The notes under the pieces were generated by a model. It did no database searches and was not told the origin of the DNA. It saw only the letters and a program-made list of their open reading frames with translations. Positions 42,432 through 53,043 of a stretch of DNA of 64,000 bases are shown piece after piece (position 1 is the stretch's first letter; every line of letters begins with the position of its first letter). The position numbers and the translations under genes are program-made. Source of the DNA: Mesorhizobium sp. (GTDB lineage: Bacteria > Pseudomonadota > Alphaproteobacteria > Rhizobiales > Rhizobiaceae); the NCBI GenBank assembly GCA_004020545.1, contig SAQE01000015.1, positions 34,582 to 98,581 of the forward strand. Direction: 5' to 3'.

Positions 42432-42971
42432 ATGACCTTCATCACCACCTATAATTCTACGCAGAAGTTCCTCCATTGGGCACTCTTTGCCCTCGTCATT
42501 CTGCTCTATGCGCTGACCTATGGCGAAGAATTCTATCCCCGCGGCGATCCCGCGGTCGACGCCATTTGGCGATTGCACATTTCCTTCGGCCTTCTGCTTG
42601 CCGCATTTGTGCTTTGGCGGGTGGTCCTGCGCGGCCTGAGAGGAACGCCGGGTCTCCCGGCAGAGATGTCCAGGCTCGAACAGACCGCGGCGAAGGCCGG
42701 ACATGTCATCCTCTACGGTCTGCTGATCGCGCTTCCCGTCCTCGGTATTTTGCTGACCTGGTTCCGGGGCGACGCGTTGAGCTTCTTCGGCCTGTTTGCG
42801 ATACCGTCGCCATTCACACCGGACAAGGCGACCGCCAGGAACATCCGCGAACTGCACGAACTGTGCGCCAACGGCATACTGATCGCCGCTGGCCTGCACG
42901 CCTTGGCCGCGCTCTATCATCATTTCGTCCGCAGGGACGGAGTGCTGGCGAGGATGCTTCCCGGCGGCTGA
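42432..42971 (+). CDS. Cytochrome b561
   Basis: 179 residues and four membrane helices: FLHWALFALVILLYALTYGE, RLHISFGLLLAAFVLWRVVL, HVILYGLLIALPVLGILLTW and ILIAAGLHALAALYHHFVRR. The heme-ligand His residues lie in helices 1, 2 and 4 (FLHWA, RLHIS, GLHAL, LYHHF). It is a two-heme bacterial cytochrome b561 family member that passes electrons in the inner membrane. The start follows GGAGTTGTGCA. Confidence 0.88.
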   Translation: MTFITTYNSTQKFLHWALFALVILLYALTYGEEFYPRGDPAVDAIWRLHISFGLLLAAFVLWRVVLRGLRGTPGLPAEMSRLEQTAAKAGHVILYGLLIALPVLGILLTWFRGDALSFFGLFAIPSPFTPDKATARNIRELHELCANGILIAAGLHALAALYHHFVRRDGVLARMLPGG

Positions 42972-43060
42972 TGCGTGTCGCCCAAAAGTACGCAGCGGTT
43001 TTGGGAGAACGACATGCATCGAGCGCGTGGAAGTGAATCTGCAAGATCGCGCCGCGCTTT
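42971..43060. repeat. RIME-like palindromic element (GCATGTC type, partial)
   Basis: CCCAAAAGTACGCAGCGG and CGGTTTTGGGAGAACGACATGC resemble the element at 21187-21289. A second half GAGCGCGTGGAAGTGAATCT, then GATCGCGCCGCGCTTT, also matches it in part. It begins at the cytochrome b561 stop. Confidence 0.75.
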
Positions 43061-43345
43061 GGTTGTGTGGGCTGGTCCGCTCGGGTCGCAGCGCGCCAGG
43101 CCGCTCCGGCCATGGCGGTTCCGGCTCGGCCCGGCGTCCATCACTTTTCGTTGAAAGACAAGCGCGCGTGAGCCGCAATGCAGCGGTAAGTGTCTGAATG
43201 AAAAACATATTCAAACATTTGCCCCGGGTGTGCGCGGCCCGAAGTTTACGGATTTGTAAATCGCCCGCCGGACCGCCTTTGGCTAGACTTCCCGTGATCC
43301 ACACCCCCGGATCACGACGGGCCAAACTTCCACTTTGGCATCGTT

Positions 43346-43377
43346 AAGAGGCTCGCCGCTCCCGGCGAGCCTCTTTC
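43346..43377 (-). terminator. Intrinsic terminator of the polyamine-type ABC operon
   Basis: AAGAGGCTCGCCG, loop CTCC or GGAG, CGGCGAGCCTCTT: a perfect 13-bp stem 22 bp past the last ABC gene on the minus strand. Confidence 0.85.
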
Positions 43378-43398
43378 GTTTGGGGCAAAGCCACAAGC

Positions 43399-44205
43399 TT
43401 ACGGTGTGGCTTGCCGGCGCGTGACGACGCTGCGCACGGCAAGCACCAGCACGGTGATGATGATCAGGATCACCGAAAGCGCGGCGATCGCCGGGTCGAT
43501 GTTGTCGCGCAGGCCCATCCACATCAGGCGCGGCAGCGTGATGGCATTGACCGAGGTGATGAACAGCGTCACGCCGATCTCTTCCCAGGAGAGCACGAAG
43601 GACAGCAGCGCCGCGGTGACGATGCCGAACTTGATGTTGGGCATGATGACGCGCGTCGCGCGCTCCCAGACGCTGGCGCCAAGGCCGCGCGCGGCAAGGT
43701 CGATGCGGCGGTCGAGCTGGCTGAGCGAGACGAGGATCAGCACGGTCGCGAAAGGCACCGTCATCACCGAATGCGCCATGGCCACGCCCAGCCAGGTGTC
43801 GTAGCCGAAGAAGGAGGTGATGCCGGAGACCGAGGTGAGCAGGAAATAGAGCGTCACCGCCGAGACCACCGGCGGCACCACCATCGGCAGCAGCACGAAG
43901 CCGACAAGGGCCGCCGTGAAGCGCGGCTGGAACATCCACACGCCCAGGCTAAAGGTGAGTGCGAGCACGGTGGAGAGCGCGCTGCTGACCACGCCGATGC
44001 GGATCGAGAGCAGGATGGACTCCAGCCAGCGCGGGTCCTCGATCAGCGAGCGGTAGTGACGCAGCGACAATTCCCCGGTCGGCATAGTCAGCATACGGCT
44101 CGGCGTCAGCGACACTGGGATCACCGCCAGCAGCGGCAGCAGCAGGAACAGCGCCACGAGCACTGCGAGGATGAGCGAGACGGGGCCGGGGCGATAGGTC
44201 GGCAT
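43399..44205 (-). CDS. ABC transporter permease, polyamine-type (PotC-like)
   Basis: 268 residues, six membrane helices beginning PVSLILAVLVALFLLLPLLA. The permease loop AARGLGASVWERATRVIMPN is the E-A-A motif that docks to the ATPase. It is the second permease of a spermidine/putrescine-type importer. The gene is last in the ATPase-binding protein-permease-permease unit, separated from the previous gene by 4 bp. Confidence 0.88.
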   Translation of the reverse strand: MPTYRPGPVSLILAVLVALFLLLPLLAVIPVSLTPSRMLTMPTGELSLRHYRSLIEDPRWLESILLSIRIGVVSSALSTVLALTFSLGVWMFQPRFTAALVGFVLLPMVVPPVVSAVTLYFLLTSVSGITSFFGYDTWLGVAMAHSVMTVPFATVLILVSLSQLDRRIDLAARGLGASVWERATRVIMPNIKFGIVTAALLSFVLSWEEIGVTLFITSVNAITLPRLMWMGLRDNIDPAIAALSVILIIITVLVLAVRSVVTRRQATP

Positions 44206-44209
44206 CGCG

Positions 44210-45043
44210 CTACACCAACTGCTTCGGTTTGACGTGGCGGAACAAGAGCGCCATCAGCGTGCCGACGAACACCACCAGCACGACGCTGATCGCCGCGCCC
44301 AGTCCCCAGTCCGGGCTCTGGAAGATGCGCAGGTAGATGAGTTCCGCGATCATCACGCTGCGGCCGCCGCCGAGGATCGCCGGTGTGACGAAGAAGCCCA
44401 GCGAGAAGACGAAGACGATCATGGCCGAGCCGATGATGCCGGAGCGCGTCATCGGCACGAACACTGTCCAGAAGGTGCGCATGCGGCTGGAGCCAAGGCC
44501 GCGCGCCGCGAGCAGCACGCGCTCGTCCAGGCTGCGCATGGCCGACGCCAGCGGGAATACCGCGAAGGGGATGAGGAAATGCGACATGCCGACGACGACG
44601 CCGAATTCGTTGCGCACCAGCGTCAGCGGCTCGGAGATGAAGCCGATCGATTGCAGCCAGGTGTTGATCAGGCCGCGGTTGGAGAGCAGCGCCACCCAGC
44701 CGAAGGCGCGCGTCAGCACCGAAATCCAGAACGGCACCAGGATGCAGAACTCGGCGAGCACGCGCTGCACCGGGCTGCCGCGCACCCACACGACGGTGAT
44801 CGCATAGGCGGCGATGACAGAAACAATCGTGACGATCGCCGCGATGCGCAGCGTGCGGATGAACACCGACTGCACCAGCGGGTCGCTGACCAGCGCGCCA
44901 TATTGGCCGAGCCCCGGCGTCGGCAGGGTGAAGCTCCATTTCACCACGCCGAGGAAGGGCCAGGCATAGGCAATCACAAGGAACAGGAGCAGCGGCGCCA
45001 TCAAAAGCGCCGCGCCCATCCTGTCGGAGAGGATGCCTCTCAT
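44210..45043 (-). CDS. ABC transporter permease, polyamine-type (PotB-like)
   Basis: 277 residues with six helices, starting ALLMAPLLLFLVIAYAWPFL. The EAA-type loop is ARGLGSSRMRTFWTVFVPMT. PotB-like subunits form the inner-membrane channel with the PotC-like partner. It starts 22 bp after the binding protein gene. Confidence 0.88.
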   Translation of the reverse strand: MRGILSDRMGAALLMAPLLLFLVIAYAWPFLGVVKWSFTLPTPGLGQYGALVSDPLVQSVFIRTLRIAAIVTIVSVIAAYAITVVWVRGSPVQRVLAEFCILVPFWISVLTRAFGWVALLSNRGLINTWLQSIGFISEPLTLVRNEFGVVVGMSHFLIPFAVFPLASAMRSLDERVLLAARGLGSSRMRTFWTVFVPMTRSGIIGSAMIVFVFSLGFFVTPAILGGGRSVMIAELIYLRIFQSPDWGLGAAISVVLVVFVGTLMALLFRHVKPKQLV

Positions 45044-45065
45044 CAGTCCGAAAATCCGCGCCCGC

Positions 45066-46190
45066 TCAGGCGGAGATGATCTTGGTGTATTCGTCGAGCG
45101 CTGCGCCGTAATTCTTGGCGTACCACTCCATGTCGAGCGGGATCTGCTTCTTCATATTCTCCGGATCGACCGGGTTGATGCGCTTCTTGTCGGCCGGGAT
45201 CAGCGCGTCGGCCGCCGGATTGGCGGGGCCCTGGCCAAGCTTGTCGAACATCACCAGCTCCTTCTGCGGATCCTGGGTGCTGGCGATGAACTTCATCGCC
45301 GCTTCCTTGCCGCCGGGATTGTTCTTCAGCACCGCCAGCGCGCCGGGCGAGATCAGACCCTGGTCCCAGATGAACTTGATCTGGCCGCCCGAGTCCTGCT
45401 CGACCAGCGAGGCGCGCGTCGACCACACGATCGCCATCGAGGCTTCGCCATTGAGCAGCACGCTTTGGCTTTCGGCGCCGCCGCCCCAATAGGAGACGAC
45501 GTTTTCCTTGAAGGCGGCGATCTTGTCATGCGCGCGCTTGAGGTCCAGCGGATAGAGCGAGGCGGGCGCCACGCCGTCGGCGAGAAGCGCTGCCTCCCAG
45601 CTAGAAACGCCCCATTTGTAGAGCGAGCGCTTGCCCGGAAATTTCTTCACGTCGAAGAAATCGGCCATGCCGGTCGGCGCGTTGGAGCCGAATTTCTGCG
45701 AGTCGTAGGCGATCACGTAAGAGAAGAAATAGGTCGACGCCGCATATTCCCAGCCGAAGCCCGGCCGCATCTTGCTCTTGTCAACGACCTTGTAGTCGAT
45801 CGGCTCGAGCATGCCCTGGCCGCCGAGCGTGATGGCCGAGAACGGGTCAACGTCGACCAGGTCCCAGGTCGGCGCGCCGCTCTTGAACTGCGCGGCGATC
45901 GCGCCTTCGGTCGGGCCAGAGCCGTCCATCTTGACCGGGATGCCGGTGTCCTTGGTGAAGGCCTGGCCGTAGGCTGCGTCGTAAGCGGTGATGGCGTCGC
46001 CGCCCCAGTTCACCAGCACCAGTCCCTTCGTCTCGGCGAAGGCGCCTGTTGAGCGCAGCAGCATCGGCGTGCCGGCAAGCACCAGGCCCGCGAGCTGCGC
46101 GAATTGCCGGCGCGAGATCTCGCCGCGCTTGGTCCTTTCGGAAAGAGACTCGATCGCCTGTTTCCGCGTGTGGTTCATATCGTCGTTCAT
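45066..46190 (-). CDS. Periplasmic substrate-binding protein, polyamine-type, with Tat signal
   Basis: 374 residues. The N-terminus has KRGEISRRQFAQLAGLVLAG, a twin-arginine motif, implying export as a folded protein. The mature part has PotD/SBP_bac_8-like text (GLVLVNWGGDAITAYDAAYG, GAIAAQFKSGAPTWDLVDVD, PTGMADFFDVKKFPGKRSLY). ATG 46190 follows AAGGGGAACTGAC. The usual Asp/Glu polyamine contacts cannot be confirmed by eye; the bound ligand may be a related guanidino compound. Confidence 0.85.
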   Translation of the reverse strand: MNDDMNHTRKQAIESLSERTKRGEISRRQFAQLAGLVLAGTPMLLRSTGAFAETKGLVLVNWGGDAITAYDAAYGQAFTKDTGIPVKMDGSGPTEGAIAAQFKSGAPTWDLVDVDPFSAITLGGQGMLEPIDYKVVDKSKMRPGFGWEYAASTYFFSYVIAYDSQKFGSNAPTGMADFFDVKKFPGKRSLYKWGVSSWEAALLADGVAPASLYPLDLKRAHDKIAAFKENVVSYWGGGAESQSVLLNGEASMAIVWSTRASLVEQDSGGQIKFIWDQGLISPGALAVLKNNPGGKEAAMKFIASTQDPQKELVMFDKLGQGPANPAADALIPADKKRINPVDPENMKKQIPLDMEWYAKNYGAALDEYTKIISA

Positions 46191-46255
46191 GTCAGTTCCC
46201 CTTGTTTTATTGATCTGGTCCGAAGCCGGTGCGGCGATCTCAGCCGCCTCGGTGC

Positions 46256-47350
<1,095 letters not shown>

Positions 47351-47523
47351 CCTGCCTCTTCCTTGGTCTCGGACGAAATCGTAGGCAGGGAGGCCCTCCG
47401 CCGCAACCGAATAGTTTTCGCCTGATCGGCAAATTTGATTCACGGATGGTTGGGGCGGAGCGCATGAAACGCGTGACGCAGTGCGCTCACAAACGTTCAC
47501 GATTGGCGGAAGCACCCATGCCG

Positions 47524-47684
47524 TTGTCATTCTAGGGCGAAGCAAGGAGCGTAGCGACGCAGCGCAGACCCTAGAATCCATGCCGTGACCGCTGAGAGCT
47601 GCAACGGTGCAGAATTCTGATATGCCGTGCCTTTCGCGATCGTCACGGCATGGATCCTCGGGTCAAGCCGGAGGATGACGACCG
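47524..47684. repeat. Mesorhizobium-type palindromic repeat element
   Basis: The arms ATCCATGCCGTGAC (47576-47589) and GTCACGGCATGGAT (47642-47655) are exact reverse complements. The outer sequence TTCTAGGGCGAAGCAAGGAG and GTAGCGACGCAGCGCAGACC is recognisable as a frequent intergenic repeat of Mesorhizobium chromosomes. It fills the gap between the ABC operon and the LysR gene. Confidence 0.75.
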
Positions 47685-47727
47685 GCAGGTTGGCGCTCCA
47701 TCGCACACCCATCCGCCGCAACCTGCC

Positions 47728-48624
47728 TCAATACTTCGTCAGCCTGTTCTCCGACAGCTTCGCCCTCAGCCAGTCGCTGAAGGCGTTGAGCACCGGGTGC
47801 CCCGCCTTGGCGTGCTCGAAGACCAGGTAATAGGAGCGCGGCGAGGGGACCGACGCTTCGAACGGCTTGACCAGCCGGCCCTCGCTCAGTGCCCGGCGGC
47901 CGGTCAGTTCGTCGCCCATGGCGATCCCCTGGCCGGCGATCGCCGCCGAGAAGACGAGGTTCATGTCGGAAAAGAAGATGCCGCCCTCGGTGTCGGGATT
48001 TTCCACCTTGGACAGCGCCAGCCAGCGCGCCCAGTCCTCGGTGTCGCTGAGATGCAGCAGATTGGCGCGCAGCACGTCGGCCGGTTTGGAAAAGCCGCCG
48101 ACCTTGTTGAGCAGCGTCGGGCTGCAGAGCGGCGTGAAGGAGACTTCGCAAAGCAGCTCCACCGCCCGGTTCGGCCAGTTGCCGACCCCGAAGGCGATGA
48201 AGGCGTCGGCTTCCGGATTGCTGACATCGTCGAGCCGCCGCGGCGTCAGCACCGAGAGCGCAACGTCCGGATACATCTGCTGGAACTCGCCGATATGGGT
48301 GCACAGGAACATCGAAGCGAAGCCCGGCGGACAGGAGATGCCGAAGGAGCCGCCGACGCCGGCGCCGCTCTTCTGCGATCCCGCGTCGCCAAGCACGGTC
48401 AGCGCCTTCCGGACATCGGCCGCGTAGCGCTGGCCACGCGGCGTCAGCGCCACGCCCTTGCCGATGCGCTGCAGAAGGTCGAAGCCGAGGTCGCGTTCGA
48501 GCAGCCGAAGCTGATGCGAAACGGCGCTGCGGGTGAGGTGAAGCTCGTCGGCGGCGCGCCATACGCTGCCGTGACGGGCGAAGCTGTCGAGGGCGCGCAG
48601 CGCCTGCGTGGATGGTATGCGCAA
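47728..48624 (-). CDS. LysR family regulator (GcvA-like)
   Basis: 298 residues. The N-terminal helix-turn-helix is ALRALDSFARHGSVWRAADE then LHLTRSAVSHQLRLLERDLG. The effector domain follows with GISCPPGFASMFLCTHIGEF and GQGIAMGDELTGRRALSEG. It lies between the ABC operon (downstream) and the divergent M20 gene, and its start is 84 bp from that gene, so it may regulate both sides. Confidence 0.88.
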   Translation of the reverse strand: MRIPSTQALRALDSFARHGSVWRAADELHLTRSAVSHQLRLLERDLGFDLLQRIGKGVALTPRGQRYAADVRKALTVLGDAGSQKSGAGVGGSFGISCPPGFASMFLCTHIGEFQQMYPDVALSVLTPRRLDDVSNPEADAFIAFGVGNWPNRAVELLCEVSFTPLCSPTLLNKVGGFSKPADVLRANLLHLSDTEDWARWLALSKVENPDTEGGIFFSDMNLVFSAAIAGQGIAMGDELTGRRALSEGRLVKPFEASVPSPRSYYLVFEHAKAGHPVLNAFSDWLRAKLSENRLTKY

Positions 48625-48707
48625 GAGGCCTCAGGTGAACCGAATTTGCACGAGCCGGGAAAACATATCACTTTTTGATGAGCCGCTTCACTGCTTTTCT
48701 TGGACCC

Positions 48708-50294
48708 ATGGAGAAACCGGTGACGACCTCCGCGCAGGAAACCGCGCTTGCCTGCATCGACGGCATCCAGCCGCTCTTGTCGGCCTGGACCCGCACCATC
48801 TTCGACTTCGGCGAGACCGCCTGGCGCGAGTATCAGTCAGCCGCCTGGTATGTCGATCGGCTGAAGCGCGAGGGCTTTTCCGTCGAGGAAGGCTCGGGCG
48901 GCATGCCGACCGCCTTCTGCGCCCACTGGACGAACGGCGAAGGCCCCACCATCGGCATGTATGCCGAATATGACGCCGTTCCCGGCAACTGCCAGGACGC
49001 CGCGACGGTGAAGCAGCCGCGTGCCGGTTTGGGCCTCGAGGCCGGCGGCCACACCGATCCGCATTCGGGCCTCGGCATCGGCAGCCTCGGCGGCCTGCTC
49101 GCCGCCAAGGCGGCGATGCTGGAGCATGGCATTCGAGGCACGCTGCGCTTCACCGGCGAGCCGGCGGAGAAGGTGAGGGGCTCGAAGCCGATCCATGCGG
49201 CAAAAGGCTATTATGACGGCCTTGCCGGTATGATCTCCTTCCATCCCTTCTACATGCTGCCGCTCTGCAACACGGCGCGCTGGGATACGCATTGCGGCGC
49301 GGCCTACGCGATGATCCACCGCTTTGTGTGCGACGAACCCGAAAATTGGATTCGCGCAGGCGATGGCGCGCCTATCCCGCAGGCGCATTCGGCGGTGCGG
49401 GCGCCAGGCGCCAACGACGCGCTGATGATGATGTACATGGCCTCCAAGGCGCTGCGCGATTCCATGCTGACGCACCAGGGCGGCTGGTCGATCAGTGAGG
49501 CGATCCTGACCGCGGGGCAAGCAACCGCCGACAATCTGCCGGCGGGGCTTGCCGAGATCCAGTACATGATCCGCGTGCCGACCATTGCCATGGCCGAGCA
49601 GGTGACCGCCGTGCTCGACCGCAACGCGGAAGCCGCCGCCAGGATGAGCGGCTGCCGCTACGAACGCCGCTGGGTGTCGAAGTCGCGCCCGGGTCTCGCC
49701 AATCACGCCATGGCCGAAATCACCTACGGAGCGCTCTCAACCGTCGGAGCGCCGCAGTGGAGCGAGGAAGCGAGAGCCGTCGCCCGCGAGATCCAGGTCA
49801 ATGCCGGCGGCGAGGCGACCGAGAACCCGTTCATCGACGAGCTGGAGCGGCTGATCTCGCCACAGGAGGCAGAGGCAATCCTGCGCCGCGACCTGCCGCC
49901 CTCGCAGGTGAACTCGACCTCCGACGACTATACCGACATGAGCTGGCACGCACCGACGGCGCGCTTCTATGTCGCCCGCCCGGCGCTGCGCCCGGCAAAC
50001 GGCCATGCCTATCCTTCCTGGGTAATGAACGCGCTGGGCGGCATTGCCGCCACCATCGACCCGATGGTGACCTGCGCCTCGAAGACGGTCGCGCTCACCG
50101 CGCTGCGGCTTCTGGAAGACAAGGCCGCGCGCGATGCCGCGATGGACGAGTTCGTCGCCCGCACCGGCGGCGGCGTCGGCGGCTCGAACTGGATCGCGCC
50201 GCTCTGCGATTACGACCCACCGATCAATTTCCGCTGGCCGGAATATGTCACCACGCCGCGCGGGCGCGACTGGTGGATCCCGAGCCATGCGTGA
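48708..50294 (+). CDS. M20 family amidohydrolase (AbgB-like)
   Basis: About 528 residues. TIGMYAEYDAVPGNCQDAAT and EAGGHTDPHSGLGIGSLGG hold the metal-site regions; the usual C-G-H-N is replaced by the G-H-T-D-P-H-S variant. TLRFTGEPAEKVRGSKPIHA contains the catalytic Glu area. Members cleave amide bonds of acylated amino acids or aminobenzoyl compounds. ATG 48678 is an alternative start. Together with the ABC operon and the hydrolase at 50444 it suggests a catabolic set. Confidence 0.82.
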   Translation: MEKPVTTSAQETALACIDGIQPLLSAWTRTIFDFGETAWREYQSAAWYVDRLKREGFSVEEGSGGMPTAFCAHWTNGEGPTIGMYAEYDAVPGNCQDAATVKQPRAGLGLEAGGHTDPHSGLGIGSLGGLLAAKAAMLEHGIRGTLRFTGEPAEKVRGSKPIHAAKGYYDGLAGMISFHPFYMLPLCNTARWDTHCGAAYAMIHRFVCDEPENWIRAGDGAPIPQAHSAVRAPGANDALMMMYMASKALRDSMLTHQGGWSISEAILTAGQATADNLPAGLAEIQYMIRVPTIAMAEQVTAVLDRNAEAAARMSGCRYERRWVSKSRPGLANHAMAEITYGALSTVGAPQWSEEARAVAREIQVNAGGEATENPFIDELERLISPQEAEAILRRDLPPSQVNSTSDDYTDMSWHAPTARFYVARPALRPANGHAYPSWVMNALGGIAATIDPMVTCASKTVALTALRLLEDKAARDAAMDEFVARTGGGVGGSNWIAPLCDYDPPINFRWPEYVTTPRGRDWWIPSHA

Positions 50295-50330
50295 TCTGCC
50301 GCACATGGAAATCTTGAACCGCAGGCGCCG

Positions 50331-50385
50331 TACCCCCACCCCTAACCCCGGTCCAAACAGTGGGGAGGGGTTAGGGGTGGGGGTA
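50331..50385. repeat. Perfect 19-bp inverted repeat
   Basis: TACCCCCACCCCTAACCCC at 50331-50349 is the exact reverse complement of GGGGTTAGGGGTGGGGGTA at 50367-50385. It stands 37 bp after the M20 stop and 58 bp before the next start. It could be a transcription stop or a dispersed REP-like unit; there is no U-run after it. Confidence 0.85.
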
Positions 50386-50443
50386 GTGCCCTGCGCGACA
50401 GGCCCTGGCATCAACTTGAAAACAACATCACGAGGAGAACCCC

Positions 50444-51376
50444 ATGACCGTCCATGACCGCATTGTCGCCGAGCCGTTCTCGCTGCAGCGCCGCAACCCC
50501 AATGGCGGCACCAAGCCGCTGACCGCCTGGGGCTTCGCCAACGAAACCGATGTGCTGACCGACGTCCTGCTCGGCTCGCCCAAATTCCTACGGCATCTCT
50601 CGACCAGTTCGCTGTCGAGAAAGCATTTGCGCGAGGCGCCCTGCAACGTCCAGATCGCACAGGCGCAGCACAAGGATCTTGTCGCCGCCTACGAGCATTT
50701 CGGCGTCAACATCCACTGGCACGAGCCGACGCCGGAACTGCCGATGCAGGTCTATTCGCGCGACTCCAGCGTCATGACGCCCTACGGCGCCTTCATCACC
50801 GCCATGGCCAACTGGTGGCGGCGCGGCGAGAACTACGCCGCCATCCGCACCTACGAAAAGCTCGGCATCCCGATCTACGACATGGTCACGGCCGGCACGT
50901 TCGAGGGCGGCGACTTCAACGTCATCGAGGAGGGCGTGGTGCTGATCGGCTGCGGCGGCGCCCGCACCCAGGAAGAAGGCGCGCGCCAGGTGCAGGCCTG
51001 GTTCGACAAGGAAGGCTGGGAGACCCGCATCGCCTTCATCGACGAATACTATGTCCACATCGACCTGATGGTGGTGCCGATCGCCGAAAAGCTCACCGCC
51101 GTCTGCCTCGCCTGCACCGAACCCGGCATCGTCGACTGGCTGAAGGGCAAGGGCCACGAGATCATCGACGTGCCCTTCCAGGACACGATGGCGCTCGGCT
51201 GCAACTTCATGTCGCTCGGCAAGGACAGGGTGATCGCGCCGACGTCGAGCAAGACGCTGATCGAAAAGCTGAAGGCGCAGGGCTTCGAGGTCGCGGCTGT
51301 CGACATGAGCGAGATCTCCAAGACTGGCGGCGGCATCCATTGCATGGCGCAGGCGCTGAAGCGCGTGCCGGCCTGA
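50444..51376 (+). CDS. Dimethylargininase / arginine deiminase-like guanidino hydrolase
   Basis: 310 residues. The amidinotransferase-superfamily motifs are TFEGGDFNVI (E-G-G-D), YYVHIDLMVVPI (catalytic His) and TGGGIHCMAQAL (catalytic Cys near the C-terminus). Such enzymes hydrolyse methylarginine, arginine or related guanidines by a Cys-His pair. ATG 50444 follows CGAGGAGAACCCC. Next to a polyamine-type importer, a substrate such as an arginine derivative or agmatine-like compound is plausible; the exact one is unknown. Confidence 0.85.
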   Translation: MTVHDRIVAEPFSLQRRNPNGGTKPLTAWGFANETDVLTDVLLGSPKFLRHLSTSSLSRKHLREAPCNVQIAQAQHKDLVAAYEHFGVNIHWHEPTPELPMQVYSRDSSVMTPYGAFITAMANWWRRGENYAAIRTYEKLGIPIYDMVTAGTFEGGDFNVIEEGVVLIGCGGARTQEEGARQVQAWFDKEGWETRIAFIDEYYVHIDLMVVPIAEKLTAVCLACTEPGIVDWLKGKGHEIIDVPFQDTMALGCNFMSLGKDRVIAPTSSKTLIEKLKAQGFEVAAVDMSEISKTGGGIHCMAQALKRVPA

Positions 51377-51539
51377 GCGCGCTGCTTCGGCCGGCGCAGG
51401 CAAGGCAGTCTTCCAGGCAATCGCCACGTCCAGTCATGCAAATGGCGGGCTCGTTGCCCGCCATAACTTGCGCGATGGCTAACATAAGAGCACACTAAAA
51501 TTAGGAGAGGGCTCACCAGCAAAAAATCGGGAGGAAAGC

Positions 51540-52979
51540 ATGAATGCAATAAGCTTCACCACCCTTGAACGCGGCAAGGCGACCGTCGACGCCGCCTCCC
51601 TCGAAGCGCTTTCGGCACAAATACGCGGCACGGTGCTGCGGGAAGGTGATGCCGCCTACGACGAGGTCCGCGGCATCTGGAATGGCATGATCGACCGCCG
51701 GCCCGGACTGATCGTATGTTGTGTCGGTGCCTCCGATGTCGTCACTGCCGTGAATTTCGCCAGGGAAAACAGACTTCTCGTCTGCGTGCGCGGCGGTGGC
51801 CACAACATTGCCGGCAGCGCCGTCTGCGACGGCGGCCTGATGATCGACCTGTCGCTGATGAAATCGGTGCGGGTCGATGTCGCGGCGAAACGAGCATGGG
51901 TCGGACCCGGCGCCACGCTTGCCGATGTCGACCGGGAAACGCAGGCCTTCGGACTGGCGTTGCCCACCGGCATCAATTCGACCACCGGTATCGCGGGCTT
52001 GACGCTGGGCGGTGGCTTCGGATGGATCACCCGCAAATTCGGCCTGACGATCGACAATCTCGTTTCGGCCGACGTGGTCACCGCCGACGGCAAGCTGCTG
52101 CGCGCCAGCCAGAGCGAGAACCCCGACCTGTTCTGGGCGCTGCGTGGCGGCGGCGGCAATTTCGGCGTCGTCACGGCGTTCGAGTTCCAACTTCATCAGT
52201 TCGGACCGCAAGTGCTGTCGGGGCTCGTCGTCCATCCCTTCGCCGATGCCGCGAAGGTGCTGAGCCAATATCGCGAGGCGCTCGAGACCGCACCCGACGA
52301 ACTGACCTGCTGGGTGGTCATGCGGCAGGCGCCGCCGCTGCCGTTCTTGCCGGCCGAATGGCACGGCAAGGAAGTGCTGGTGCTGGCCATGTGCTATTGC
52401 GGCGACGTCCAGGCCAGCGAAAAGGCGACACAGAAGCTTCGCGCCATTGGCACGCCGATCGCCGACGTCGTCGGTCTCAATCCGTTCACCGGCTGGCAGC
52501 AGGCCTTCGACCCGCTGCTTGCGCCTGGCGCCCGCAACTACTGGAAGAGCCACGACTTCACCGAGCTTTCCGACGGCGTGATCGAGGTAACCACAGAGGC
52601 CATCGCCAGGCTTCCGGGTCCGGAATGCGAGATATTCTTCGGCCATGTCGGTGGGGCCGCGGGCAGGGTCGAGGCGGACGCCACCGCGTTTCCGCAGCGC
52701 AACTCGCATTTCGTCATGAACGTCCATGCCCGCTGGCGCGAGCCGGCAATGGACAAGGCCTGCATCGACTGGGCTCGCGGTATCTATGACGCGGCAAGGC
52801 CCTATGCCGCCGGCACGGCTTATGTGAACTTCATGCCGGAGGACGAGGTCGACCGGGTCGAAGCAGCCTATGGCGGCAACTATAGCCGGCTGCTGGAGAT
52901 CAAGCAGCGCTACGACCCGCAGAACCTGTTCCGCATGAACCAGAACCTGCGTGCGAAGGAAGGTCGGCGTGCCGCCTGA
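51540..52979 (+). CDS. FAD-linked oxidase of the BBE-like family
   Basis: 479 residues. The N-terminal FAD-binding domain has LIVCCVGASDVVTAVNFARE, CVRGGGHNIAGSAVCDGGL (His for covalent FAD), and TLGGGFGWITRKFGLTIDNL. The C-terminal berberine-bridge-enzyme-like end is NYSRLLEIKQRYDPQNLFR. A second covalent link through Cys is not seen: the expected position reads Ser or Thr (GINSTTGIAG). It oxidises an unknown alcohol, amine or sugar. The start follows CGGGAGGAAAGC. Confidence 0.88.
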   Translation: MNAISFTTLERGKATVDAASLEALSAQIRGTVLREGDAAYDEVRGIWNGMIDRRPGLIVCCVGASDVVTAVNFARENRLLVCVRGGGHNIAGSAVCDGGLMIDLSLMKSVRVDVAAKRAWVGPGATLADVDRETQAFGLALPTGINSTTGIAGLTLGGGFGWITRKFGLTIDNLVSADVVTADGKLLRASQSENPDLFWALRGGGGNFGVVTAFEFQLHQFGPQVLSGLVVHPFADAAKVLSQYREALETAPDELTCWVVMRQAPPLPFLPAEWHGKEVLVLAMCYCGDVQASEKATQKLRAIGTPIADVVGLNPFTGWQQAFDPLLAPGARNYWKSHDFTELSDGVIEVTTEAIARLPGPECEIFFGHVGGAAGRVEADATAFPQRNSHFVMNVHARWREPAMDKACIDWARGIYDAARPYAAGTAYVNFMPEDEVDRVEAAYGGNYSRLLEIKQRYDPQNLFRMNQNLRAKEGRRAA

Positions 52980-53043
52980 GGCCAAGCGTCTTTCGGCGGC
53001 GGCGCGGTCAGCCGCGCCGCCGCCAAGCTTCTCTTCCTGGTGC

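Noticed and set aside
43406-45079. Long plus-strand frames opposite the two permease genes
   Set aside because: They are His/Asp/Arg-rich shadows of the PotB/PotC-like genes; helices and loop motifs support the minus strand.
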